Origin: Blastocystis hominis
Taxonomy: Eukaryota; Sar; Bigyra; Opalinata; Blastocystidae
Assembly: GCF_000151665.1 (NCBI RefSeq)
Contig: NW_013171819.1
Span: forward strand, 1 to 64,000
Direction: 5' to 3'
DNA length: 64,000 nucleotides
Shown piece after piece: positions 11,041-19,791 of this stretch (position 1 is the first letter of the stretch; each line of letters begins with the position of its first letter). The position numbers and the translations under genes were made by a program. The notes beneath the pieces are model-generated. The model had not been told where the DNA came from. It saw only the letters and a list, made by a program, of their open reading frames with translations, and made no database searches.

Positions 11041-12299
11041 TTACAGTTCAACCACGCTCACCCTCAATTGTTGGAAGTAATGTGTGATCGTGGTGTCGCC
11101 ACTACCAACCACTTCGATCGTCAATGGATTCGTCTTTGTCGGTGTAATCACGGACGAACCACTCGCAATTGTGGTAGGTACAGGATTGTTCAATGGAATG
11201 TTGATAATACGTGCCGTGTCTGTACCGATTACTAGGTTCGGCATGCTTGTGAATCCCATCAGCACTTGTTCATAGTTCGAACACCAAATTACCGCATCAA
11301 TCGTGATCAAGTAGGATGTACCGGCTTTCAACGTGATTGCTTCTGTTCGATTTGTACCAGCCGTGTGAGTGATTCGGATACGATTTCATGACCACTCGTC
11401 AAGGTATATTCGAATGTCTTACTCAACTTGGTGTCCGGTGGAACGAAGGACGGTACACCACCATTCACTCCCAACATGTACTTGCCACTACTCGTCTGGA
11501 TCGCCAATTTGCTCACTTCATTGCCATTATTGTACACAAGGCAATGTTCCTCGCTCATGCAACCTAGGATGTCTTTGTAGATTACCGAAGGAGTGAGATT
11601 GGTAATGACTGGCGAGGTACTGCTATTCTCGATCTTGAACGTAGCATAACCTGTCGTGGTCGGAAGTGGTAATCCATATGCTTGATCATCCCAATATGTC
11701 ACGATCTTCTGTGCATCGGTTTCAATTCCCAGGATATCATGGAAGAGACTCTTGGCATTGATTGTGGCGAAGTCATAATTGTTACTCGAATCTGTATGAA
11801 AGAAGAATGATCCGCTCTTGTTCGGCAATACAGGGTCCTTATGATTGCTCGCGGTCGAATTCCAGTTTGCAATCGCATACCTGTCGGACGTGTTGTCGTA
11901 GCCCATTGTTCCGAATATCAATGACTCATCGAAGACTTCTAAGGAAGGCGTAGTGCCATCCGTTGTGAGAATATAGGTTCCGCTGGACGGCAAATCGATT
12001 CCTCCAAAGGTCGTATTGGTCTTGAAGAATGGAATGGTTCCTTGCGTACCGACGGTCAATGTCTGTCCATCCGATCTCTTGAAAAACGTGTTATCGATAG
12101 AAGTGAGTTCGGCTCTTTCTTCGGACCATGTGAGCTCGTTGCCGGTCTTGGTGAGCACGTAGTTGCCATTGGTCGACGGAAATGCGAACGTGTCGAAAGA
12201 GTTGTCCGAGTAGTACTGGATACCCTCAGTCATCTCCTTGCGCTTGAACACTCCGTTCTGGAGATATACAAGTTTCTCAGGTTGTGTTGGTGTTGCCAT
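11041..12299 (-). pseudogene. Fibre-like / receptor-binding type element protein, frameshifted
   Basis: The first frame (12299 to 11328, 323 codons) starts MATPTQPEKLVYLQNGVFKR and consists of repeated beta-rich modules with short variations of SNGNYVLTKTGNELTW, SSGTYILTTDG and SSGKYMLGVNG, about 80-100 residues apart. This layout is typical of trimeric fibre proteins. The second frame (to 11041) continues with AGTNRTEAITLKAGTSYLIT and ends in a compact Thr/Val-rich domain. The two join by one missing base near 11372. The start ATG lies 36 bases from the divergent capsid gene start, so the two probably shared a promoter. The repeats make a structural virion role likely; a specific receptor cannot be inferred. 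Confidence 0.6.
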
Positions 12300-12335
12300 T
12301 TACTATGGCAGAGAAAAAATTATTCCCTACAATAA
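12300..12335. promoter_or_regulatory. Short divergent promoter between fibre-like and capsid genes
   Basis: Only 36 bases separate the two divergent ATGs. The stretch is AT-rich (includes GAGAAAAAATTATTCCC) and must contain both start regions. This is inferred from the gene layout. Confidence 0.4.
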
Positions 12336-13625
12336 ATGGCTACTACAATTCCTCCTGTGCATAACTACGAATCGCAGATTGTGTTCAGCAATCAGTCCAA
12401 TAACATCAAATCGACCGATGTGATCAATTGGACGATCGCTCCATCCGGTGATGACGTGTACTTCAATCTCTACAAGTCACGAATGACCTTCAAGCTCAAG
12501 ATCACCGGATTGGCAAATAACGCAACAGGTTCACCCAAGGTATTTTATGTTCCGGTGAAGAAGAACATGTCAGGCATTGTGAACAACACGAAGGTCACGT
12601 ACACCTATTGGAATGGTGAGAACCTGGCGTCCTTGCCTCTGAGTGCAGACAATGAGAACATCGGTCAGATCCGGTCACTCTTGAATGCACTCACGGACAA
12701 CAAGCACAACAATGTGGTGAATGAAGGACTGAAGGAACTGTCCTACATCTACTACGATGCATTGGACTACGATACAACCGATAAAACCGCACGAACTGCG
12801 GCCATCCTGGGTCGACCTTATGGCGGGAAGTTATTCTACAACATGCTCAAGTTCGTACAGCCCAACAATTCGACCACGGCGTACACGACGATCAATGTGA
12901 ACTTTGCAGACATCTTCGAAGGTTGTTCTCAGGAACGATTCATCAATCTCACGCAAATGGATGCTCAGATCTATCCAACGAACGACGATGCATACTTCTA
13001 CATCGATGCTGGCAAAATCAATACCGCTACAAGTCCGGACGCTGTTCCATCAGCCACGGCTTTCACCGGTGTGTACTTCGACACATGCACGCTTTGGTAT
13101 CACAGTTACAAGACGAGCGATGATTCGACCTTCGATCCTGAGGACACTCAGTTGGTGAAGAACCAGATCATGACCAAGACGTTCCGTATTCCTTCTGGCC
13201 AGAACTTCATCGATGATCGTGTGCTGGTCAACTTCCCCGTCAAGATGATGTTCATGATGTTCACGGACGACAATGGCGATTTCTCGACACTCAAGGACAT
13301 TCGATTCAAACGTATCTAATTGAACATCGCTGGTGAACAGAAGCGTATCATCAATGTGGACAACACGAACACACCTGATGGAATTGATCACACGTTCTTC
13401 GAATGGATGGACTATCTTTGCAATAGTCGTTCCGACGAGTACGACACGCTGTTGACGTACAAGACGTGGTTGAATCAGTTCCGAATCTTCGCCTTCCCGT
13501 TGGCCGAGTGGTTCCCGATGCGCACATCGAATCAGATCCAATTCGAAATCGAGTTGGAAGAGGATGTTGCAGCGACGACCCAGATGCACTTCATCATGAT
13601 CCGTGCTAATACTGTGAGCGCGTAA
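12336..13625 (+). pseudogene. Major capsid protein candidate with one in-frame TAA
   Basis: Frame 12336-13319 (327 codons) is followed, in the same frame and without any gap, by 101 more open codons to TAA at 13623-13625. The only interruption is TAA at 13317-13319. The N-terminal part (YESQIVFSNQSNNIKST, DDVYFNLYKSRMTFKLKI) and C-terminal part (FRIFAFPLAEWFPM, QIQFEIELEED, MHFIMIRANTVS) look like the first and last strands of a double jelly-roll capsid chain of about 430 residues, a size seen in polinton-like viruses. Assignment rests on size, beta-strand pattern and neighbours, not on a sequence match. The stop could be a nonsense mutation (for example CAA to TAA) or, less likely, a readthrough site. 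Confidence 0.55.
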
Positions 13626-13677
13626 TGCATTCTGATATGGGTGATTTATAGAATTCAACAAGTAAATATAAATAGAT

Positions 13678-14004
13678 ATGAGCAACAAGATTCAGGTTTT
13701 CGATCTTTCCGATGCTTCCGTGATTTCCCTCACTTTGACTAGATTCAACAAGAAGAATGATATGGCCAAGTATGTCTGCAAGATCACCGATGCTTCCATG
13801 GTGTTCATCGGATACAATGCAACGTACAAAAGAGATAAGAAGAAACTGACGAACACTCTCGTCATCGTACTAACCAGTGAGAACAGGGAATTCCTGAAGG
13901 AAAATAAAAATGGCAATATCGCCGAGTTCTCGTACACAACTCTCACAGCAACGCAAATCAAAATCAAGGATAAGAATAGTGTCTTCCATTGCAATTTCTT
14001 GTAA
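13678..14004 (+). CDS. Unidentified small element protein
   Basis: An intact frame of 108 codons starting MSNKIQVFDLSDASVISLTL, basic and rich in beta-forming residues, ending NSVFHCNFL. No domain is recognised. It lies 52 bases after the capsid candidate on the same strand and appears undamaged, so it may belong to the virion gene block. Short spacing suggests co-expression. Confidence 0.55.
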   Translation: MSNKIQVFDLSDASVISLTLTRFNKKNDMAKYVCKITDASMVFIGYNATYKRDKKKLTNTLVIVLTSENREFLKENKNGNIAEFSYTTLTATQIKIKDKNSVFHCNFL

Positions 14005-14045
14005 AGAGAACCTCGTTTTCCCTTTCACTATGGATTTAGGGATAA

Positions 14046-14495
14046 ATGGAAGATTCCCCCTACATTCCTAACATTGATACAACATTGCTCGCCATTAAGA
14101 ATCGAATAGGACGATTCAACCATCGATGTCCCTACAACAACAAACGATTGACAAGAAGAACAGAGAATACGCTCAATCAAGCCGAAGTAATGCAGGATAC
14201 CATCAAACAACGGATAGAGAATGAAACCGATGAAGAGAAGAGCAAGCAATATGCCAAAATACTGCGAGAACTAGCCGTTCGCCAACACTACTATTTGGTT
14301 GCACGAAGTACTCAGGAAGTATTGCCATGGATTGTCCAATCCTTTCACCAGCACACTCGATTCGAATCCGAGAATCGATTGGATCTCGGGAGCACGTGTG
14401 AAATCGATCGTGTAGAAGTGAGTCACTGTGATATGAAGCTCATTCTCGCCGCTATACACCAATTCGAACAGGGCATCACTCGCATTCAGCATTGA
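14046..14495 (+). CDS. Unidentified element protein (start of frame convincing, end doubtful)
   Basis: The first 90 or so codons (MEDSPYIPNIDTTLLAIKN, RRTENTLNQAEVMQDTIKQ) look like a helical protein. The remainder overlaps, antisense, the 3' end of the penton-like gene at 14271-14705 and has the composition of a shadow frame. Either the genes overlap tail to tail or this one has lost its proper end by a junction near 14330. No family is recognised. Confidence 0.4.
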   Translation: MEDSPYIPNIDTTLLAIKNRIGRFNHRCPYNNKRLTRRTENTLNQAEVMQDTIKQRIENETDEEKSKQYAKILRELAVRQHYYLVARSTQEVLPWIVQSFHQHTRFESENRLDLGSTCEIDRVEVSHCDMKLILAAIHQFEQGITRIQH

Positions 14496-14705
14496 AATGA
14501 TCGTTTCGATGTCGTAGGCTCCTCTGGATATTAACACCTCGTGTGGGGATTTCCCCGCATCGATTAATATCACTTGATCGGTTGGGACGTTGTGAAACAC
14601 GAAATCGGTATAGAGTGACACAGACGATATGGAACACTGATTGAATGACAGAGGATTGTCCAGTTTCACTTCCTTCTTCGTAGTATTACCGAACACTTCG
14701 ATCAT
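14271..14705 (-). CDS. Penton-like / minor capsid paralogue A
   Basis: 144 codons, apparently intact. It shares with the larger upstream gene (14712-15524) the pattern YDIETIISMLN / YYTIGQIIAMLN followed by YTIDFTRAPEIQSILGF / HTIDFTNALDIREILGL. These elements, with the I-LG-F/L motif, recur in Polinton and polinton-like virus structural proteins. It is probably a short paralogue of the N-terminal half of its neighbour, 6 bases away on the same strand. Its 3' end overlaps the plus-strand frame at 14046-14495. Confidence 0.5.
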   Translation of the reverse strand: MIEVFGNTTKKEVKLDNPLSFNQCSISSVSLYTDFVFHNVPTDQVILIDAGKSPHEVLISRGAYDIETIISMLNASDALFELVYSGENELHITVTHFYTIDFTRAPEIQSILGFESSVLVKGLDNPWQYFLSTSCNQIVVLANG

Positions 14706-14711
14706 GGAGAA

Positions 14712-15524
14712 CTAGTTCATCGGTAGAATTGAGGAAGGCACTCGATCAATCACATCTTCGATCGTCAACTGGAGTTCGAATTCGCCGTTCAATCGCATGA
14801 TATTACCATCCATATCGCGGAACACGAACATCAATCGGTCGAATCGGGTTATCATCGGAATGCAGATGTCTTCCACGGTGCGGAGATAATTGACCTCGGG
14901 ATCGTCAATGATCATTGTGGTGAGCAGGTTGTTGTTCTGGTTGGCAATCTTCAGATCGGAGGAACGCACGAGGGACGAGTACGATTGGATCACTTGTCGA
15001 TTTCGCGTGATATCAATCACATTCGATCCATAGAACGAAGCGGGTAGAATGACCATTTGTCCTTCTAAACCGAGGATTTCTCGAATATCTAGAGCATTGG
15101 TGAAATCGATAGTGTGTGGGTACTGGATATAAATACACCCATAACTCGAAGCTCTCGTAAATATCGAGAATGTAGTATCGGTCATGGTGTTGAGCATGGC
15201 AATGATTTGACCGATCGTATAGTATCCAGGAGGAATCATTAGCTCCTCGTCATTCGAGTTGGTGACCACATTCGTAGAATCCACATTGTTGAACATGACT
15301 TGATTGGGTGTGAAGAGGACAGTCATGAAAGTGATGTTAGAATCCTTGAACTTGTATGAATTGACCCAGGTGAACGTGCTATTACAAAATGAGCCTTGGA
15401 TGAACATGGAGTAGTGTGGATGAATCGAAGGTGCACCGTGCATTTTTTTTGCCATAAACATCGGGGTGAACAGTAGTGTGATTTTAATGCAATATAACAT
15501 AAAACCCTTCATATAGCTATCCAC
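14712..15524 (-). CDS. Penton-like / minor capsid paralogue B
   Basis: 270 codons, open throughout. After an N-terminal extension it contains GYYTIGQIIAMLN and HTIDFTNALDIREILGL, then SYSSLVRSSDLKIANQNNN and a C-terminal block FDRLMFVFRDMDGNIM ... FELQLTIED. This order is what I recall for the vertex/minor capsid protein of Polinton-like elements. The assignment is by pattern only. The annotated ATG may be too early: its first 25 residues are hydrophobic and a downstream Met (MAKKM) is a better start. It is one of the few undamaged genes of the element. Confidence 0.55.
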   Translation of the reverse strand: MDSYMKGFMLYCIKITLLFTPMFMAKKMHGAPSIHPHYSMFIQGSFCNSTFTWVNSYKFKDSNITFMTVLFTPNQVMFNNVDSTNVVTNSNDEELMIPPGYYTIGQIIAMLNTMTDTTFSIFTRASSYGCIYIQYPHTIDFTNALDIREILGLEGQMVILPASFYGSNVIDITRNRQVIQSYSSLVRSSDLKIANQNNNLLTTMIIDDPEVNYLRTVEDICIPMITRFDRLMFVFRDMDGNIMRLNGEFELQLTIEDVIDRVPSSILPMN

Positions 15525-15839
15525 TGATAACAGGAAAGTGAGACGAAAAGTGAGGACTCACGGGTGAGCATCGGAGGAACTCCCGGCCGATGGGAGGGTT
15601 TCATAAAATCACCCCGTGAGTAAGGCGTAAAAATCGGTGACCATGGTGTACGCTACTTTCGCCATATACTTACTACTAAGAACCATGTTTGTTTTGCTTG
15701 ACTCATATTATGTGGAAAGGAAAGAAAATAGAATACTTTTATTATGTTATTAGTTAACAAACAAGTCTATTGGAATTGTTCTCTTTTGTATTATCGCAGA
15801 AATATCATTTCAGATATCCTTTAAATGAACGTGAAGAGA
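15525..15839. other. Right edge of the viral element and spacer
   Basis: 15525-15670 is GC-richer and unlike host intergenic DNA. From about 15700 the DNA is AT-rich again. I see no gene and no clear inverted partner of the left edge. Confidence 0.4.
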
Positions 15840-16301
15840 TATTGGGTGAGAAGGGAGTTCTGAATGGTCTCAAGAAGGGCGGAATCTTCGTTGATATGAC
15901 AACCAGCGAGCCCTCTTTGGCCAGCGAGATTTACTCGGTAGGAAAAAGCAAGGGCATTGCTACTCTGGATGCTCCTGGTAATCCAACAATCCAGTGTGTA
16001 ATCTGTAGTGTCTGGAGGAGATATTGGCGCTCGTGACGGCAAGCTGTCGATCATGGTTGGTGGAGACAAGAACACGTTTGAGGAAGTGATGCCTCTGTTC
16101 CAATGTATGGGAACGAACATCAAATACATGGGTGGAAGTGGCTGTGGCCAGCACACAAAGATGGTGAACCAGATATTGATCTCCACGATGATGGTACTGA
16201 ATTGTTGTTTGTTTGCTTGATGCTCTAGATCGGTGTGTGTGAAGGTCTGATTTATGGATACAAAGCAGGCTTGAATCTGGAAGAAGTGATCGCAGCGGTA
16301 A
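15840..16301 (+). pseudogene. Recent partial copy of the 3-hydroxyisobutyrate dehydrogenase gene
   Basis: From about 15840 to 16301 the sequence is almost identical to 44356-44815: I see only two single-base differences (near 15949 and 16208). Both internal introns are retained, so the copy was made from DNA, not mRNA. It covers most of exon 4, exon 5 and the first 70 bases of exon 6. It lacks exons 1-3 and the C-terminal dimer domain, and the frame runs into TAG soon after the identity ends at GCAGCGGT. The 20-25 bases just before 15840 resemble the start of exon 4 but are diverged, so the block may be a gene-conversion patch on an older relic. Confidence 0.85.
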
Positions 16302-16545
16302 ATAGAGTAGAATAGGCTTTTTCACCAAGGAATGGCGTATTGGCTGGAAATCGGTCTGCATATAGGCAAAAGAATACATCAAAACGAACCCAAACCATTA
16401 TTCTAAAAATTGTTTGATTACCAGGGAAAACTCAACGAGACCTTGAGAAACCACAGAAATCGTTTTCCTTCATTTGATTTTCGTTCGAAAGAATCGTAAA
16501 TAGAACTGGAATCTTGTTTAGCATAATAGAAACGGAATTTTTACA

Positions 16546-19255
16546 ATGGAAGGAAATGAAAAGTGGTATGATGAAATTGAGAAGTTTGGAGACGGAATTT
16601 GGGAAAACAAGGACGATGTGATTTTCCGATGCCGTAAGAAGGTGTGATATTGGTGCTTTCGCATAATTGCATAGGGAAAGGAACTACTCGAAGAAGAAAG
16701 TGCGAAGGCACGTAAAATTCAGAGGTAGATACATTTGCATAGCTTAAATAGTAGAGAGAGCGATGTTGGTGATGCAAAGTGGCTACGCAATATGCTGACG
16801 TCAGGTACCTTGACGGATAAAATAGGTGCGATGTCGTCTCTTGTGCAAAATGACCCGGTGCATAATATTGATATTGTCGATGATTTGTTTGCCATGGCGA
16901 ACAAGAAGGGAAAACGTGAAGCTCAGTTGGCAATCCAGTCTCTCCGCGAGTTGTTCATCCTGTTTTTGCTCCCCGACCGTCCTCTGCGCTTCATTTCTCA
17001 GCAACCCTTGGAAAACGAAGAAGTTAACGACCACATTTTAGTTTTGTTCTACTACGAGCATCTCCTCAAGCAGAAATATGTGCAGGTCTCTTTTTTTTCT
17101 TTCCCTCACTCCTCAGTTCATCGAGATTCTCAAGAAATACAGTTTCGATATGCAGCAATTCTTCAAGAAGATCGCAGATACCTCCATTTACATCTGCCTC
17201 GTCTCAAAACCCGAACAAGAATCCGCACTACTCTCCATGCTCGTCGAGAAACTCGGCGATCCTGACGTTACCGTGCCTTTTTAGCCTCTTTTTTAATCAA
17301 CAGGTGAGTTCCCACGCCGTGTATTTGCTGCTGAAGCTGGTTCGCGAGCACCCTGCCATGCGTGATGTTGTGTCCAAAGAAGTCCGGCAGTTGTTGTCAC
17401 GCTCTGAAATGCCGATCCGAGGCATCTACTATGGCGTGTCGTTCCTGAATCAGATCGAGTTTACTTCGAAGGACAGCAATCTGGCGGGGTCGTTGATCAT
17501 GTTTTACTTCTCGCTATTTAAGAAGTACACGGTGCTGACGCTGGACGAATTGAAGGCCAAAGACAAGAAGAAAGGGAAGAACGCAAAGAAGGGAAAGAAA
17601 GGAAAGAAGGGAAAGAAGGGAGCGGAGAGCGAAAAGCTCGAAGGCACCATGGAAACTCGCTTGAAGCTCATCTCCGCGCTGCTCACTGGCATCAACCGCG
17701 CGCTTCCCTTCGGTCAAGGTACCTTTCCATGCTTTTGCTTCTGATTCGCAGTGAAGGAAGACGTTCTGAACGATCAGATCGACTCGCTCTATCGAATCGT
17801 TCATTGCAACAACTGGACCTGCTCGGTGCAGGCGCTTCTCTTGCTCTTCACGATCGTGTCGGCACATCGTTTGGTTGGACGGGGCGTTTCATCGTAGGGG
17901 AGTTCGCACCGCGGTTCTATCGCGTTTTGTACGCGTCGCTGCTGGCCCCGGAGTTCCGTCGCAGTTCGAAGAATAATTTGTATTTGAATCTGCTGTATCG
18001 CGTGTTGAAGACGTGCAAGAATCGGCGGATTGTGATGGCGTTGCTGAAGCGAGTGCTGCAGTGCGCGCTGATGATGCCTGCGAATATGGCGTGCGGATTG
18101 CTGTATATGGTGTCGACGGTGCTGAGCGAGCGGAAGGAACTGAAGGTGAACGCGGAGCTGAAGAAGCTGATGGAAGAGCACGCGTTGGATCTGGGTATGG
18201 AAGAAGAGAAGGAAAAGGGAGAAGTGGAGAACGAGAAGGAGAAGGAAAAGGAAAAGGAAGAGAAGGAGAGCGAGAAGGAAGAGAAGAAGAGCGAGAAAGT
18301 GGAAGAAGAAGAAGAAGAAGAAGAAAGTAGCGAGAAAGAGGAAGAAAGTGAGAAGGAGGATAATGATGATGATGATGATGATGATGATGAAAGTGAAGAA
18401 GAACAAAAGGAAGAAAGCAAGGCGATGGAGGAAGAAGAAGGCGAGGATGAAGTGGCCGATTTGGATGAAGCGTTCTTCCAAGACTCGGACGAACAATCAG
18501 CAAACGAAAACGAAAACGAAAACGAAAAGGAATCTGATGAAGAAGAAAAGAAAGAGAGTTCCGATGATGAAAGCGATGCTGAAAAGCCCCATCAACCAAA
18601 CCAACCCAAATCCGCCTCCGCTTCTTCCTCGCTTCCCCCCGTTGTCTACGACATCCACGCTCGCGATCCCATCTTCTCGAACGCCGATCGCACCTTCCTC
18701 TTCGAGCTCTCTCTGCTCGCTCACCACTACCATCCCACTGTGGCTCACTTCGCCAATCAGCTCCTCGAAGGGTCGCGCGTTTCCTGCTCCGGAGACCCGC
18801 TCATCGACTTCTCCAACAAGGCCTTCCTCGACAAGTTTGCCTACAAACATCCCAAGCAGAAGGACCTGGACAATGCTCGCGATCGCGGCAGCGAAGCCAT
18901 GCAATCGCACAAGAAGGCGAAGAGTCTCACGCAGCCGCCTGTGAACTCCGAGGCGTTTTTGAACCAGAAGGAAGAAGACGTGGCGATCGAAGACCAGTTC
19001 TTTTACAAGTTCTTCAAGGAGCGCGCCAAGCGGACGGGAGACAAGAAGAAGAAGTCGAAGAAGGACGCGGAGGGAATGTCGGAGGAGGAGGAAGAGGAAA
19101 TCGACGCGTTCGCGAATCAGCTGGCGACGGATTTGATTAATGAACATATGGGCGATGAAGCGGACGACTTTTTGAATGAGTTTGAAGAAGAAGAGAATGG
19201 ACGATTCTTGGAGGAAGGTAGGAATGATGGAGTGGGTTGAGGGTAGGAGAAGACG

Positions 19256-19286
<31 letters not shown>

Positions 19287-19551
19287 GGGTGAGGGTGATG
19301 AGATGGATGATGATGACGAGCTTGATAATGGAGGCATGTTCGTGAACGAGGGCGATGAGCAGAAGAAGAAGAACAAGGGGAAGGGACAGAAAAAGATGAA
19401 GTCGATTTATGCCTCTGCGGAAGAGTTTGAGAACATGCTGGAAGCCACTGCAGAGGAGAGGAAGAAGAAGTGGGAAGAGAAGAAGAAAGGAAGAGGGCAG
19501 AAGAGGGGAAGAAAAGGAAAGTCGTTCGATAATAAGAGGAGAAGAAAGTAA
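16546..19551 (+). CDS. MAK21: Noc1/Mak21 (CEBPZ) ribosome-biogenesis protein
   Basis: Mak21/Noc1 acts in the nucleolus on 60S pre-ribosome assembly with Noc2. Exons joined across GT-AG introns (16642-16674, about 16725-16754, 17086-17116, 17273-17303, 17719-17751, about 17874-17897, one of 29 nt near 19218-19246) give one protein. Recognisable segments are KWLRNMLTSGTLTDKIGAMS, SSHAVYLLLKLVREHP, SEMPIRGIYYGVSFLNQI and the CBF/Mak21 domain FAPRFYRVLYASLL ... LYLNLLYRVLKTCKN. A Lys/Gly-rich insert, a very long Glu/Asp/Lys tract (about 18190-18590) and a Lys/Arg-rich C-terminus follow. The later block YDIHARDPIF and HHYHPTVAHFANQLLEG is also diagnostic. Start ATG 16546 is the first Met of an exon that splices in frame. 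The gene ends in an encoded TAA; a TGTTTGTT motif follows at 19571. Confidence 0.9.
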
Positions 19552-19570
19552 GTAGATTGTTCTTTTTCAT

Positions 19571-19578
19571 TGTTTGTT
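19571..19578 (+). terminator. TGTTTGTT polyadenylation-type motif after Mak21
   Basis: Exact TGTTTGTT, 19 bases after the Mak21 stop codon. In Blastocystis this motif is known to lie a few bases downstream of poly(A) sites. Confidence 0.6.
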
Positions 19579-19791
19579 GGTCAGCGCTATGAATGTAGTA
19601 ATTATTATTATACATTCGGTAATGTGAACAAGCCGAAAATCGAAATCACATGTCGTTCCATGCTTTCGTGTCTAGTCATTTGATTTTTAAAACCTTATGT
19701 GCCGAAGAAGCAGAATATATGGATTATGTGAAACAGACTGCCAATAGCCTTTTTTTAAAGAAACGCAGTAAAAACTGTATAGACTTTGGAA

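Larger units (their letters stand above)
7541..15650. mobile_element. Decayed Polinton/Maverick-like (polinton-like virus) element
   Basis: An 8-kb block that differs in composition from the AT-rich desert on its left and has no 30-nt introns. It carries Polinton hallmark genes: a protein-primed DNA polymerase B fragment, a retroviral-type integrase, a capsid candidate, a fibre-like protein and two penton-like paralogues, on both strands. Most large genes are broken by stops or frameshifts, so it is probably no longer active. No packaging ATPase or maturation protease was found, and the polymerase lacks its N-terminal part, which suggests loss of a segment. Both limits are approximate: I found no convincing terminal inverted repeats or target-site duplication by eye. 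The right limit is placed before the copied dehydrogenase segment. Confidence 0.8.

Noticed and set aside
9690-13319. Reassigned stop codons in the viral element
   Set aside because: All three stop codons interrupt its genes, together with frameshifts, and host genes use them as stops. Decay explains this better.
7541-15650. Terminal inverted repeats and target-site duplication of the viral element
   Set aside because: Compared the edges near 7.54-7.70 kb and 15.52-15.68 kb in inverted orientation; only four-base matches were seen.
17889-18599. Long minus-strand frames opposite Mak21
   Set aside because: They are antisense shadows of the GAA/GAT-rich acidic tract (poly-Ser, poly-Leu/Phe).
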